DNA of 64,000 bases from an uncultured Paracoccaceae bacterium (lineage in GTDB: Bacteria; Pseudomonadota; Alphaproteobacteria; Rhodobacterales; Rhodobacteraceae), in assembly GCA_947489705.1 (NCBI GenBank), contig CANLEQ010000003.1, positions 167,607 to 231,606 of the forward strand, written 5' to 3'. The notes under the pieces were generated by a model. The model was not told the DNA's origin. It ran no database searches and saw nothing but the letters and a program-made list of their open reading frames with translations. Shown in pieces: positions 9,954 through 18,801 of the stretch; the stretch's first letter is position 1, and every line of letters begins with the position of its first letter. A program made the translations under genes and the position numbers.

Positions 9954-10304
9954 TCAGGGGAATGCGTTGCGCCGCACCTCGATCCGGCCGGTCCCGTCGA
10001 GCAGGGCCGCGTCGAACCGCGTCTCGCTGCGCTGCCCGTCCGGCTGACCGGCAAGGAACTCGGACGCGGCGGCCAGGATGCGCGCGACCTGCCGCGGGCC
10101 GATCCGCTCGGCGGCAAGCGCATGGGTCCTCGCGCGCTTGACCTCCACGAAGACGATCGCCGCGCCGTCGCGGCAGATCAGGTCGATCTCGCCCCCCTGT
10201 CCGCGCCAGCGACGTGCGAGAACCTCGTGCCCGAGATCGGCGTAATGCCGCGCCACCTGATCCTCCGCCGCATCGCCGGCGAGGTGATTTCGCAACGGAT
10301 CCAC
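9954..10304 (-). CDS. YraN/UPF0102 family endonuclease-fold protein
   Basis: Small 116-residue protein of the YraN family, which has a restriction-endonuclease-like fold of unknown function. The GDAAEDQVARHYADLGH start and the core GGEIDLICRDG...FVEVKRA carry the E, D and ExK residues of the predicted nuclease site. The start is a GTG four bases after the rsmI stop, so it is translationally coupled to rsmI, a very common pairing in Proteobacteria. gshB follows 66 bp downstream on the same strand. Confidence 0.85.
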   Translation of the reverse strand: MDPLRNHLAGDAAEDQVARHYADLGHEVLARRWRGQGGEIDLICRDGAAIVFVEVKRARTHALAAERIGPRQVARILAAASEFLAGQPDGQRSETRFDAALLDGTGRIEVRRNAFP

Positions 10305-10308
10305 GCCG

Positions 10309-11163
10309 TTACCCTTCGTCGCTGAGGCGCAGCGCCATCTGATAGGCGTCGCGCTTCTTCACGCCGTAGCCTTCGGCGACGAAGGCCGCGGCATCCTTGA
10401 CGCCCATCGTCGCGAGGGCCTGCCGCAAGGCGGTCTCCATGTCCTCGGAGGAGACGCTGTCGCGCCGCCGATCGACCACCACGACCAGCTCGCCGCGCGG
10501 CGGATCGCTCTCGCACCCCTCGATCAGGGCGCTGATCGTCCCGCGGCGCACCTCCTCGAACTTCTTGGTGAGCTCGCGACAGATCGCGGCCTCCCGGTCG
10601 CCCAGCCGGGCCAGGAGCCCGTGCAGCATCGGCACGCACCTTTTCGCCGTCTCGAAGAAGACGAGCGTGGCGGGCGCCGCCTCGAGCTCCGCCAGAACCC
10701 GGTCGCGCGCCGACGCCGCGGGCGGCAGGAACCCCGCAAAGAGGAACCGGTCGGTCGGCAGGCCCGACAGCGCGAGGGCCACCGTGGGCGCCGACGGCCC
10801 CGGCGCGGTCGTGACCATGAGGCCCCGTTCGGTCATCGCGCGCGCGAGGTCGAATCCCGGATCGGCGATCATCGGCATCCCCGCATCCGAGGCGAAGGCC
10901 ACCGAATGACCCTCGGCCACCAGCTCCAGGATCTTCGGCCGCACCGCCGCCCCGTTATGGTCGTGATAGGTCCAGAGCCTGCGTCCGCCCACCGGAATGC
11001 CGTGGATCTCCATCAGCTTGCGCAGATTGCGCGTATCCTCGGCCAGCAGCACGTCGGCGTCGCGCAGGATGTCGAGCGCACGCAGCGTGATGTCGCGCGC
11101 GGTGCCGATGGGTGTGGCAATGAGGTACAATCCGGCCGACAATCGGTCCGAAGATCCGATCAT
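10309..11163 (-). CDS. rsmI: 16S rRNA (cytidine1402-2'-O)-methyltransferase RsmI
   Basis: SAM-dependent methyltransferase of the tetrapyrrole-methylase fold that modifies C1402 of 16S rRNA. In the 284-residue protein the N-terminus GLYLIATPIGTARDITLRAL, the LLAEDTRNLRKLM motif and SDAGMPMIADPGFDLA are diagnostic. A C-terminal basic and helical region ends near RDAYQMAL. It heads an rsmI-yraN pair and is divergent from the LppC-type lipoprotein gene, as is usual for the rsmI/lppC locus. Confidence 0.95.
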   Translation of the reverse strand: MIGSSDRLSAGLYLIATPIGTARDITLRALDILRDADVLLAEDTRNLRKLMEIHGIPVGGRRLWTYHDHNGAAVRPKILELVAEGHSVAFASDAGMPMIADPGFDLARAMTERGLMVTTAPGPSAPTVALALSGLPTDRFLFAGFLPPAASARDRVLAELEAAPATLVFFETAKRCVPMLHGLLARLGDREAAICRELTKKFEEVRRGTISALIEGCESDPPRGELVVVVDRRRDSVSSEDMETALRQALATMGVKDAAAFVAEGYGVKKRDAYQMALRLSDEG

Positions 11164-11250
11164 GGCCGCGCCGCCGATTTACACACCGAACACTTGCGCA
11201 TATCGTGACCTCCACATCTCTGCCGACCATTTTCCCGGGGGTTACCTACC

Positions 11251-12435
11251 ATGTTTGCTTCGCTGCGCACCATGCGCAAACCGATTGCGCGCGCGGCGCT
11301 TGGCTGCTTGGCCGCCTTCGCCCTCGTCGCCTGCGATACCGTCGCGACCGGATCGCGCGGGAATACCGGCCCCCGGGTCGACGCCGCATCCCCCGTCCGC
11401 GTGGCCCTCCTGGTCCCGAGCGGCGCGTCGGGCGGCGGCGGCATGGTCGGCCGCTCGCTCGAGAATGCCGCGCGTCTCGCTGTGGCCGACGTGCAGGGCG
11501 CGCAGATCGACCTCGCGGTCTACGATACCGGCGGAACCCCCGCGGGTGCCGGCTCGGCCGCGAGCCGCGCGGTCGCCGAGGGGGCCCAGATCATCCTCGG
11601 CCCGCTCTATACGCAATCGGTGACCGCCGTGGTGCCCGCCACCTCGCAAAGCGGCGTCAACGTGCTCGCCTTCTCCAACAACACCGCCGTCGCGGGCGGC
11701 AACGTCTTCATCCTCGGCCAGACGTTCGAGAACGTCGCCAACCGGCTCGTGGGCTATGCCAGCCGCCAGGGCCGCTCGAGCGTCGCGGTCGTCCATGCGA
11801 GCGACGTGGCGGGCCAGGCGGGCCGCGACGCGATCGTGGGCGCCGCGCAATCCTCGGGCATGAGCGTCGCGACCGTGCAGGCCTATCCGCTCTCGCAGGA
11901 CGGCATCGTGTCGTCGGGGCCGCGCATCGCCGAGGCGATCCGCCAGACCGGCGCCGACACGGTGTTCCTGACCGCCAATGTCGACAGTGACCTGCCGCTG
12001 GTGGCGACGTCGCTGCCCGAACAGGGGATCGATCCGGGGCAGTACCGCTATCTCGGGCTTACGCGCTGGAACGCGCTGCCGCAGGTCCTGTCGCTGCCTG
12101 GGGTGCAGAACGGCCTCTTCACCATGCCCGACATGTCGGTCCTCAACGCCTTCGAGGCGCGCTATACCCAGGCCTACGGCACCGCGCCGCACCCGCTCGC
12201 GGGGCTCGCCTATGACGGCGTGCAGGCGGTCGGATCGCTGCTGGCGCAGGGTCGGTCGGATGCGCTGACCGCGTCTGCGCTGACGCAATCCTCGGGCTTT
12301 GCCGGGGCCTACGGCGTGTTCCGCCTGCTCCCCGACGGCACCAACCAGCGCGCGCTGACGGTTGCGCAAGTCCAGAACAATCAGGTGGTGGTGCTTGACC
12401 CTGCTCCCAAACGGCTCGGCCGCGCCGGTTTCTGA
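11251..12435 (+). CDS. LppC/LpoA-family penicillin-binding protein activator lipoprotein
   Basis: Outer-membrane lipoprotein with a periplasmic type-I binding-protein fold, related to LpoA, which activates PBP1A peptidoglycan synthase in E. coli. The signal sequence MFASLRTMRKPIARAALG leads to a lipobox ending LVAC (Cys about residue 28). The mature part begins with RVALLVPSGASGGGGM and runs as alternating Rossmann-like segments typical of periplasmic binding proteins. Length is 394 residues, shorter than enterobacterial LpoA because the N-terminal TPR-like domain is absent, as is normal in alphaproteobacteria. The rsmI-lppC divergent arrangement supports the call. The end overlaps the proposed glnD start. 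Confidence 0.85.
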   Translation: MFASLRTMRKPIARAALGCLAAFALVACDTVATGSRGNTGPRVDAASPVRVALLVPSGASGGGGMVGRSLENAARLAVADVQGAQIDLAVYDTGGTPAGAGSAASRAVAEGAQIILGPLYTQSVTAVVPATSQSGVNVLAFSNNTAVAGGNVFILGQTFENVANRLVGYASRQGRSSVAVVHASDVAGQAGRDAIVGAAQSSGMSVATVQAYPLSQDGIVSSGPRIAEAIRQTGADTVFLTANVDSDLPLVATSLPEQGIDPGQYRYLGLTRWNALPQVLSLPGVQNGLFTMPDMSVLNAFEARYTQAYGTAPHPLAGLAYDGVQAVGSLLAQGRSDALTASALTQSSGFAGAYGVFRLLPDGTNQRALTVAQVQNNQVVVLDPAPKRLGRAGF

Positions 12436-15211
12436 ACCGGCCGGACCCGACGACACGCATCGCGATCCGGGCGACCTGATCTGCCCGGTCGAAAAGGTCT
12501 TCGACCGCGAGACCGTCCATCGGCGGCTCGCGGCGGATCTCGACGCGGCCGGCGAGCCGGCCGAGATCCGGCAGATCACGGTGGGCCACCTGCGCGCCGC
12601 GCGCAAATCCGGCCGCGCGGCCATCGCCGAAGCCTTCGCCCTCGCGCCGCTCGACGCGCGCAAGACCGTCTCGGCCTATTCCTATCTGACCGACCGTCTG
12701 GTCGAGACCGTGCATCACGTCGCCATCACCTATCTCCATCCGGTGGCAACCCCGACCGAGGCGCAGCAGCTGGGCGTCTTTGCCGTGGGCGGCTACGGCC
12801 GCGCCGAGATGTGCCCCCATTCCGACGTGGACCTGCTGTTCCTGAGCCCCTGGAAGCTGACCGCCTGGGCCGAGAGCGTCATCGAATCGATGCTCTACAT
12901 GCTGTGGGATCTGCGGCTGAAGGTCGGCCACGCGAGCCGGACCGTCGCCGATTGCGTGCGGCTCGGACGCGAGGATTACACCATCCGCACCGCCCTTCTG
13001 GAGCATCGCTTCCTCACCGGGCGCCCCGAGCTTGCCCGGCAATTGCAGGACGCGCTCTGGGGCGAACTCTTCGACGGCACCGGAAGCGACTTCGTGCGCG
13101 CCAAGCTCGACGAGCGGACCGCCCGCCACCAGCGTCAGGGCGGCCAGCGCTATGTGGTCGAGCCGAACGTGAAGGAGGGCAAGGGCGGCCTGCGCGACCT
13201 GCAGACGCTGTTCTGGATCGCGAAATACGTCAACCACGTGCAGGATGTCGCGGATCTGGTCCAGAAGGGCACCTTCACCGACGCGGAATTCCAGAGCTTC
13301 GTGCGCGCCGAGACCTTCCTTCTGGCCGTGCGCTGCCACCTGCATCTCGTGACGGGCCGCGCGATGGACCAGTTGACCTTCGACCTCCAGGTCGAGGTGG
13401 CCGAGCGGATGGGATACGTCGACAAGGGCGGACGCCGCGCGGTCGAGCATTTCATGCAGGCCTATTTCCGCCACGCGACCCGCGTGGGCGAGCTCACGCG
13501 GATCCTGCTCACGGCACTCGAGGCCGACCTGAAGAAGGAGCCGCCGAAGCTCGTCGGGTTCTTCCGCCGGCGCAAGCGCGTCCGGCCCGGATACGCCATC
13601 GTGCAGAACCGCCTGCGCTATGCCAACGAGGACGCGTTCCTGGCCGACAAGCTCAACCTGCTCCGGATCTTCGCCGAGGCGCTGAGGACGGGATACCTGC
13701 TGCATCCCGACGCGATGCGCACCATCGCCTCGAACCTTACACGCATCGACGACGAGATGCGGCGCGACCCCGAGGCGGTGCGGATCTTCTTCGACCTGCT
13801 GCTGAAATATCCCGATCCCGACCGGGCGCTGCGCCGGATGAACGAGCTCGGGGTGCTGGGGGCGTTCCTGCCCGAATTCGAATCCATCGTCGCGATGATG
13901 CAGTTCAACATGTATCACCATTACACGGTCGACGAGCACACGATCCAGTGCGTTTATCACATGAGCCAGATCGAGGGCGGTACGCTCAAGGACGATCTGC
14001 CCGTCGCCAGCCGGATCGTCGAGGAGGGCTTCAACCGCAAGGTGCTCTATCTTGCGTTGCTGCTGCACGATATCGGCAAGGGCCGGCCCGAGGATCACTC
14101 GGTCCTGGGCGCCCGGATCGCGCGCAAGGTGGGTCCGCGGCTGGGCCTCGGACGCCAGGACGTCGACACGCTCGAATGGCTGGTGCGCTATCACCTGCTG
14201 ATGTCCGACATGGCGCAGAAGCGCGATCTCAGCGACCCGCGCACCGTGCGCGACTTCGCCAAGGCGGTGCGCACCAAGAAGCGGCTCGACCTGCTGCTTC
14301 TGCTGACGGTCTGCGACATCCGCGGCGTGGGCCCCGGCACCTGGAACAACTGGAAGGCGCAGCTGCTGCGCAGCCTCTACCGCGAGACGGCGCATGCGCT
14401 GGAAAACGGGCTCGAGGCGCTCAACCGCGAGAATCGCGGCAACGAGGCCAAGGCGCGATTGCGCGAGGCCCTGCCCGACTGGGATCGCCGCGCCATCCGC
14501 GCCGAGACGCAGCGCCATTACCCGCCCTATTGGCAGGGCCTCGGCATCGCCTCGCACATGGCCTTCGCGCAGATGCTGCGCGACATCGAGGACAACCAGA
14601 TCCGCATCGACATCACCGATGACGAGGATCGCGATGCCACCCGCATCTGCTTTGCCATGGCCGACCATCCCGGCATCTTCTCGCGCCTCGCGGGCGCGCT
14701 GGCGTTGGTAGGGGCCAACGTGGTCGACGCACGGACCTACACGTCGAAGGACGGCTATGCCACGGCGGTCTTCTGGGTGCAGGACCACGAGGGCCACCCC
14801 TACGAGGCGGCACGCATCCCGCGCCTCAAGACGATGATCGACAAGACGCTCAAGGGCGAGGTCATCGCGCGCCAGGGCCTCGACGACCGCGACAAGATCA
14901 AGAAGCGCGAGCGCGATTTCCGCGTGCCCACCAACATCGCCTTCGACAATGACGGGTCCGAGATCTACACGATCGTCGAGGTCGATACCCGCGACCGGCC
15001 GGGACTGCTGCACGATCTCACGCGCGCGCTGGCCGAGGCCAACATCTCGATCGCGAGCGCGGTGATCGCGACCTACGGGGCGCAGGTGGTCGACACGTTC
15101 TACGTCAAGGACATGTTCGGGCTGAAGATCTATTCCGACAACAAGCAGAAGACCCTGGAGCGCAAGCTGCGCCATGCGATCGACACGGGCGCCGCCCGCG
15201 CGCGGTCCTGA
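12395..15211 (+). CDS. glnD: [Protein-PII] uridylyltransferase / uridylyl-removing enzyme GlnD
   Basis: Bifunctional nitrogen sensor that uridylylates and deuridylylates PII proteins according to glutamine. Domains in order: nucleotidyltransferase with GGYGRAEMCPHSDVDLLFL (about 132-150), the helical linker, an HD phosphohydrolase domain with LLLHDIGKGRPEDHS (near 555), and two C-terminal ACT domains (near 750 and 862) that bind glutamine. From the chosen TTG at 12395 (MTLLPNGSAAP) the protein has 938 residues. The frame is open to 12362, and no ATG or GTG gives a sensible N-terminus, so the start is uncertain. It overlaps lppC by about 40 bp, suggesting co-transcription. Confidence 0.92.
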   Translation: MTLLPNGSAAPVSEPAGPDDTHRDPGDLICPVEKVFDRETVHRRLAADLDAAGEPAEIRQITVGHLRAARKSGRAAIAEAFALAPLDARKTVSAYSYLTDRLVETVHHVAITYLHPVATPTEAQQLGVFAVGGYGRAEMCPHSDVDLLFLSPWKLTAWAESVIESMLYMLWDLRLKVGHASRTVADCVRLGREDYTIRTALLEHRFLTGRPELARQLQDALWGELFDGTGSDFVRAKLDERTARHQRQGGQRYVVEPNVKEGKGGLRDLQTLFWIAKYVNHVQDVADLVQKGTFTDAEFQSFVRAETFLLAVRCHLHLVTGRAMDQLTFDLQVEVAERMGYVDKGGRRAVEHFMQAYFRHATRVGELTRILLTALEADLKKEPPKLVGFFRRRKRVRPGYAIVQNRLRYANEDAFLADKLNLLRIFAEALRTGYLLHPDAMRTIASNLTRIDDEMRRDPEAVRIFFDLLLKYPDPDRALRRMNELGVLGAFLPEFESIVAMMQFNMYHHYTVDEHTIQCVYHMSQIEGGTLKDDLPVASRIVEEGFNRKVLYLALLLHDIGKGRPEDHSVLGARIARKVGPRLGLGRQDVDTLEWLVRYHLLMSDMAQKRDLSDPRTVRDFAKAVRTKKRLDLLLLLTVCDIRGVGPGTWNNWKAQLLRSLYRETAHALENGLEALNRENRGNEAKARLREALPDWDRRAIRAETQRHYPPYWQGLGIASHMAFAQMLRDIEDNQIRIDITDDEDRDATRICFAMADHPGIFSRLAGALALVGANVVDARTYTSKDGYATAVFWVQDHEGHPYEAARIPRLKTMIDKTLKGEVIARQGLDDRDKIKKRERDFRVPTNIAFDNDGSEIYTIVEVDTRDRPGLLHDLTRALAEANISIASAVIATYGAQVVDTFYVKDMFGLKIYSDNKQKTLERKLRHAIDTGAARARS

Positions 15212-15239
15212 TCCCGTCCCCCGCGTGCAGGCCGGCGAA

Positions 15240-15259
15240 ATGTTTCGCGCGCGAAACAT
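15240..15259. repeat. Perfect 20-bp palindrome
   Basis: ATGTTTCGCGCGCGAAACAT is exactly self-complementary. It lies 28 bp past glnD and directly before the tandem repeats upstream of murJ. The outer TGTTTC half-sites resemble ParB parS sites, but the centre is 2 bp longer than parS. Confidence 0.8.
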
Positions 15260-15260
15260 C

Positions 15261-15338
15261 TGCGCGCCTTGTCAGCGTCGTGCAAATGCGCGCCTTGTCA
15301 GCGTCGCGCGAATGCGCGCCTTGTCAGCGCCGTGCAAC
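15261..15338. repeat. Three 26-bp tandem repeats upstream of murJ
   Basis: Units at 15261-15286, 15287-15312 and 15313-15338 begin with TGCGCGCCTTGTCAGCG and differ at only a few positions in the last nine bases. They end 17 bp before the murJ ATG, so they form most of its leader or promoter. Each unit carries TTGTCA, which resembles a -35 hexamer. Confidence 0.9.
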
Positions 15339-15355
15339 CGGCTCATTGAGACGCC

Positions 15356-16900
15356 ATGAAGACCACCGCGCCGCCCCGCCTCATCAAGGGTTTCCTGACC
15401 GTCGGCAGCTGGACGCTGATCAGCCGGATCATGGGATTCGTCCGCGACATGATGATCGCCGCGACACTGGGCGCGGGCCCGGTGGCCGAGGCGTTCCTGG
15501 TGGCGTTCTCGCTGCCGAACATGTTCCGCCGGTTCTTCGCCGAGGGTGCCTTCAACATGGCCTTCGTGCCGATGTTCTCGAAGAAGGTCGAGGCGGGCGA
15601 CAACGCGCGCGACTTCGCGCAGGACGCGTTCACGGGGCTCGCGACGATCCTCATCGTCTTCACCCTGATCGCGCAGGTGGCGATGCCGTGGCTCGTGCTG
15701 CTGATGGCGGCGGGCTTTGCCGAGGATCAGCGGTTCGAGCTCGCCGTGCTCTACGGGCGGATCTGCTTTCCATATATCCTGCTGATCTCGCTGGCGGCGC
15801 TTTTGTGCGGCGTGCTGAATTCGCTCGGGCGATTCGTGGCCGCGGCCGCGGCGCCCGTGCTCCTGAACCTCGCTTTGGTGGTGCCGCTCTTCATCGGCTA
15901 CCGCGTCGGCTGGGATCCGGGGCTGACGCTCGCCTGGACGGTGCCCTTCGGCGGCGTGCTGCAGCTCGGGCTGGTCTGGATCGCGGCAGCGCGGGCGGGG
16001 TTCCGCCTCGTGCCGCGCCGGCCGAAGATGACCCCGGAGCTCAGGCGGCTCGCGATCATCGCGGCCCCCGCGGCGCTTGCGGGCGGGGTGATGCAGGTCA
16101 ACCTGCTGGTCGGGCGCCAGGTGGCGAGCTTCTTCGACGGTGCGATCGCGTGGCTCAACTATGCCGACCGGCTCTACCAGCTGCCGCTGGGCGTGGTGGG
16201 AATCGCGATCGGCGTGGTCCTGCTGCCGGAATTGTCGCGACGCCTGCGCGCCGAGGACGATGCGGGCGGGCGCGACGCGCTGAGCCGGGCGGCGGAGTTC
16301 GCGCTGATGCTGGCGATCCCCTCGGCGGTGGCGTTCCTCGTCGTGCCCATGCCGCTCGTCACGACGCTGTTCCAGCGCGGCGCCTTCGACCCCGACGACG
16401 CGGCGGCGACCGCGCTGGCCCTCGCGATCTACGGTCTGGGGCTGCCGGCCTTCGTGCTGCAGAAGGTCTGGCAGCCGCTTTATTACGCGCGCGAGGATAC
16501 GGTGTCGCCGTTCCGCTATGCGCTCGTCTCGCTGGTGGTGAACGTGGCCGTGGCGATCGGCCTCGCACCCTATATCGGCTTCGTGTCGGCGGCGTTCGGA
16601 ACCACGCTGGCGGGCTGGGCGATGGCGATCCTGCTGATCTGGGGCGCGCGCGGCATGGGAGAGACGGCACGCGTCGATGCGCGGTTCCGCCGCCGCCTGC
16701 CCCGGATCCTGCTGGCGAGCGTCGCCATGGGACTGTGCCTGTGGGTCGCCAATATCGTGCTCGGCACGATGTTCGGCGGCCCGTGGCAATTCCTGGCGCT
16801 GCTGATCCTGATCGGGGTGGGCGCGCTCAGCTATTTCGCGATCGGCAACCTGATCGGCGCCGTGTCGCTGCGCCAGATCCGGCACTCGATCCGGCGCTGA
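15356..16900 (+). CDS. murJ: Lipid II flippase MurJ
   Basis: Inner-membrane MOP-superfamily flippase that moves lipid II to the periplasmic side for peptidoglycan synthesis. It has 514 residues and about 14 hydrophobic helices. The N-terminus is MKTTAPPRLIKGFLTVGSWT. The family motifs RIMGFVRDMMIAATLGAG, FSLPNMFRRFFAEGAFNMAF and the later LYQLPLGVVGIAIGVVLLPELS are all present. The ATG at 15356 begins the hydrophobic family N-terminus; overlapping open frames in the repeat region are not supported. It is downstream of glnD on the same strand, separated by a 144-bp repeat-rich gap. Confidence 0.95.
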   Translation: MKTTAPPRLIKGFLTVGSWTLISRIMGFVRDMMIAATLGAGPVAEAFLVAFSLPNMFRRFFAEGAFNMAFVPMFSKKVEAGDNARDFAQDAFTGLATILIVFTLIAQVAMPWLVLLMAAGFAEDQRFELAVLYGRICFPYILLISLAALLCGVLNSLGRFVAAAAAPVLLNLALVVPLFIGYRVGWDPGLTLAWTVPFGGVLQLGLVWIAAARAGFRLVPRRPKMTPELRRLAIIAAPAALAGGVMQVNLLVGRQVASFFDGAIAWLNYADRLYQLPLGVVGIAIGVVLLPELSRRLRAEDDAGGRDALSRAAEFALMLAIPSAVAFLVVPMPLVTTLFQRGAFDPDDAAATALALAIYGLGLPAFVLQKVWQPLYYAREDTVSPFRYALVSLVVNVAVAIGLAPYIGFVSAAFGTTLAGWAMAILLIWGARGMGETARVDARFRRRLPRILLASVAMGLCLWVANIVLGTMFGGPWQFLALLILIGVGALSYFAIGNLIGAVSLRQIRHSIRR

Positions 16901-17001
16901 TCCCCCGCCCCGGCGTCGCGCCGGCGGGCCGCGCGGCCAGATGAGTATTTAAGGACAGATGAAGCCAGGGGGCGGGTCCGCCTCGAGGCCGGAACGGGCG
17001 T

Positions 17002-17688
17002 TCAGCGCTGGCGCAGACGGTCGAGCACCTTGCGCCAGCCGCCCGGCGAGACCACGAACGACAGCGCGAAGCCGGCCGCGAATCCCCCCAGATCGGCCAC
17101 CCATTCGAGCCCGCCGCCGAAGGCCAGCCCGAAGAAGAGCTGGATCCCCATCAGGAACGCGATCAGCGTGAAGGCGCGCAGCCGTTGCTCGCCGATCGCG
17201 CCCAGGCCCGTCCAGAGGATGAACGTATAGGCGCCGATGAGCCCGTAGACCGCCGGATAGCCGCCCACCAGCGCCACGTCCGGATCGAGGACGCTCGCAT
17301 AGACCAGGGCGCCCGCCACCGACGACACCGCCAGCACCGCGACGAGGGCGGCGGCCGAGAACGCCTCGGCCACCATCTTGCCCAGCGCCAGCAGAAAGAC
17401 GAGCACGAAGAGCATGTGGCCGAAGCCCAGATGCACGAACGAGTAGCTCAGGAGGCGAAGCAGCGCGCGCGGCGGGAACTGCCCCGTCTCGACCATCCGG
17501 TCCCAGAGCTGCGGCGAGAAGGCCCAGGCGTTCAGCGCCTCGAGCCGCCAGCCCACCGCATCCGCCCCGCCGAAGCCCCGCGCGCCCGCCTGGAAGGCAA
17601 GCTCGATCCCCGCGATCGCCACGGCGAGGACCACCACCACGGTCGGGATCGCGTTGAAGGGATTCTGGTTGATGTCGCTGCTGGCCAT
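17002..17688 (-). CDS. Rhomboid-fold membrane protein lacking catalytic residues
   Basis: 228-residue protein with about six hydrophobic segments and a rhomboid layout. The second-helix motif [16 protein letters not shown] keeps two histidines (86, 91) but has Val95 where the oxyanion Asn sits. The catalytic GxSG region reads [14 protein letters not shown], with Tyr144 at the Ser position. The last helix reads [11 protein letters not shown], with Asp199 at the catalytic His position. It therefore looks like a pseudoprotease rather than an active intramembrane serine protease. The ATG at 17688 begins [15 protein letters not shown] and is divergent from trpS. Family by fold is fairly secure; function is unknown. 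Confidence 0.8.
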   Translation of the reverse strand: MASSDINQNPFNAIPTVVVVLAVAIAGIELAFQAGARGFGGADAVGWRLEALNAWAFSPQLWDRMVETGQFPPRALLRLLSYSFVHLGFGHMLFVLVFLLALGKMVAEAFSAAALVAVLAVSSVAGALVYASVLDPDVALVGGYPAVYGLIGAYTFILWTGLGAIGEQRLRAFTLIAFLMGIQLFFGLAFGGGLEWVADLGGFAAGFALSFVVSPGGWRKVLDRLRQR

Positions 17689-17760
17689 GGTCGGGCTTCC
17701 TTGACGGTCATTCACGCCATCGGTAAGCGAGACCGACCCGATGATCCAGAAGGCACGACC

Positions 17761-18777
17761 ATGGCAGAGGCCCCGTTCACCCCGCGCGTATTCTCCGGCA
17801 TCCAGCCCTCGGGGAACCTGCATCTGGGGAATTACCTCGGCGCGCTCAAGCGGTTCGTGGACTGGCAGGATCGCGACGTCGAGACGATCTTCTGCATGGT
17901 CGACATGCATGCGATCACCGTCTGGCAGGACCCCGCCGCCCTCGCGCATTCGACGCGCGAGCTTGCCGCGGGCTTCATCGCGGCCGGGATCGACCCGGAA
18001 AAATCGACGCTCATCAACCAGAGCCAGGTGCCCGAGCATGCGCAGCTTGCCTGGATCTTCAACTGCGTGGCGCGGATGGGCTGGATGGGGCGGATGACGC
18101 AGTGGAAGGACAAGGCCGGCAAGAATGCGGAGGCAGCATCGCTGGGGCTTTTCGCGTATCCGGCGCTAATGGCGGCCGACATCCTCATCTATCACGCGAC
18201 GCATGTGCCCGTGGGCGAGGACCAGAAGCAGCATATCGAGCTCACGCGCGACATCGCGGCCAAGTTCAACCACGATTACGGCGTGGAGTTCTTTCCCCTG
18301 ACCGAGCCGGTGATCGAGGGCGCGGCCACCCGCGTCATGTCCCTGCGCGACGGCACGAAGAAGATGTCGAAATCCGACCCGTCGGATGCGAGCCGGATCA
18401 ACATGACCGACGACGCCGACACGATCGCCAGGAAGATCCGCCGCGCCAAGACCGATCCCGAGCCGCTGCCCGAGACCTATGAGGGGCTGAAGGACCGGCC
18501 CGATGCGCGCAACCTCGTCAACATCTATGCCGCGCTGTCGGATCGCGACGTGGCGGACGTGATGGCCGAATGCGGCGGACAGCAATTCGGCCAGTTCAAG
18601 CCGGCGCTTGCCGATCTTGCGGTCGAGAAGCTCGCGCCGATCTCGGCCGAGATGGCGCGGCTGATGCGGGATCCCGGCGAGATCGACCGCATTCTCGCCC
18701 GCGGGGCCGAGCGTGCGCGCGCGATCTCGGCGCCGATCCTCGACGAGACGTATCGCATCATCGGCATGGTCCGGTAG
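17761..18777 (+). CDS. trpS: Tryptophanyl-tRNA synthetase
   Basis: Class I aminoacyl-tRNA synthetase charging tRNA-Trp. The 338-residue protein shows the HIGH-type motif GNLHLGN (about 18-24) after FSGIQPSG, and [10 protein letters not shown] (near 201). The ATG at 17761 begins [18 protein letters not shown] and is preceded by AGAAGG, so the long upstream open frame is ignored. It is divergent from the rhomboid-like gene with a 72-bp gap and is followed by the aminotransferase gene 24 bp later. Confidence 0.96.
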   Translation: MAEAPFTPRVFSGIQPSGNLHLGNYLGALKRFVDWQDRDVETIFCMVDMHAITVWQDPAALAHSTRELAAGFIAAGIDPEKSTLINQSQVPEHAQLAWIFNCVARMGWMGRMTQWKDKAGKNAEAASLGLFAYPALMAADILIYHATHVPVGEDQKQHIELTRDIAAKFNHDYGVEFFPLTEPVIEGAATRVMSLRDGTKKMSKSDPSDASRINMTDDADTIARKIRRAKTDPEPLPETYEGLKDRPDARNLVNIYAALSDRDVADVMAECGGQQFGQFKPALADLAVEKLAPISAEMARLMRDPGEIDRILARGAERARAISAPILDETYRIIGMVR

Positions 18778-18801
18778 CGCCAGCAAGAGGAAGGAAACGC
18801 G

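Noticed and set aside
12143..15259. 1,038-codon minus-strand frame opposite glnD
   Set aside because: Shadow of the glnD codon pattern; no domain, and GlnD has all its motifs on the other strand.
15240..15259. Palindrome taken as a parS site
   Set aside because: parS is 16 bp with an ACGT-type centre; this one has two extra central bases (CGCGCG) and no parAB genes nearby. Kept only as an unexplained palindrome.
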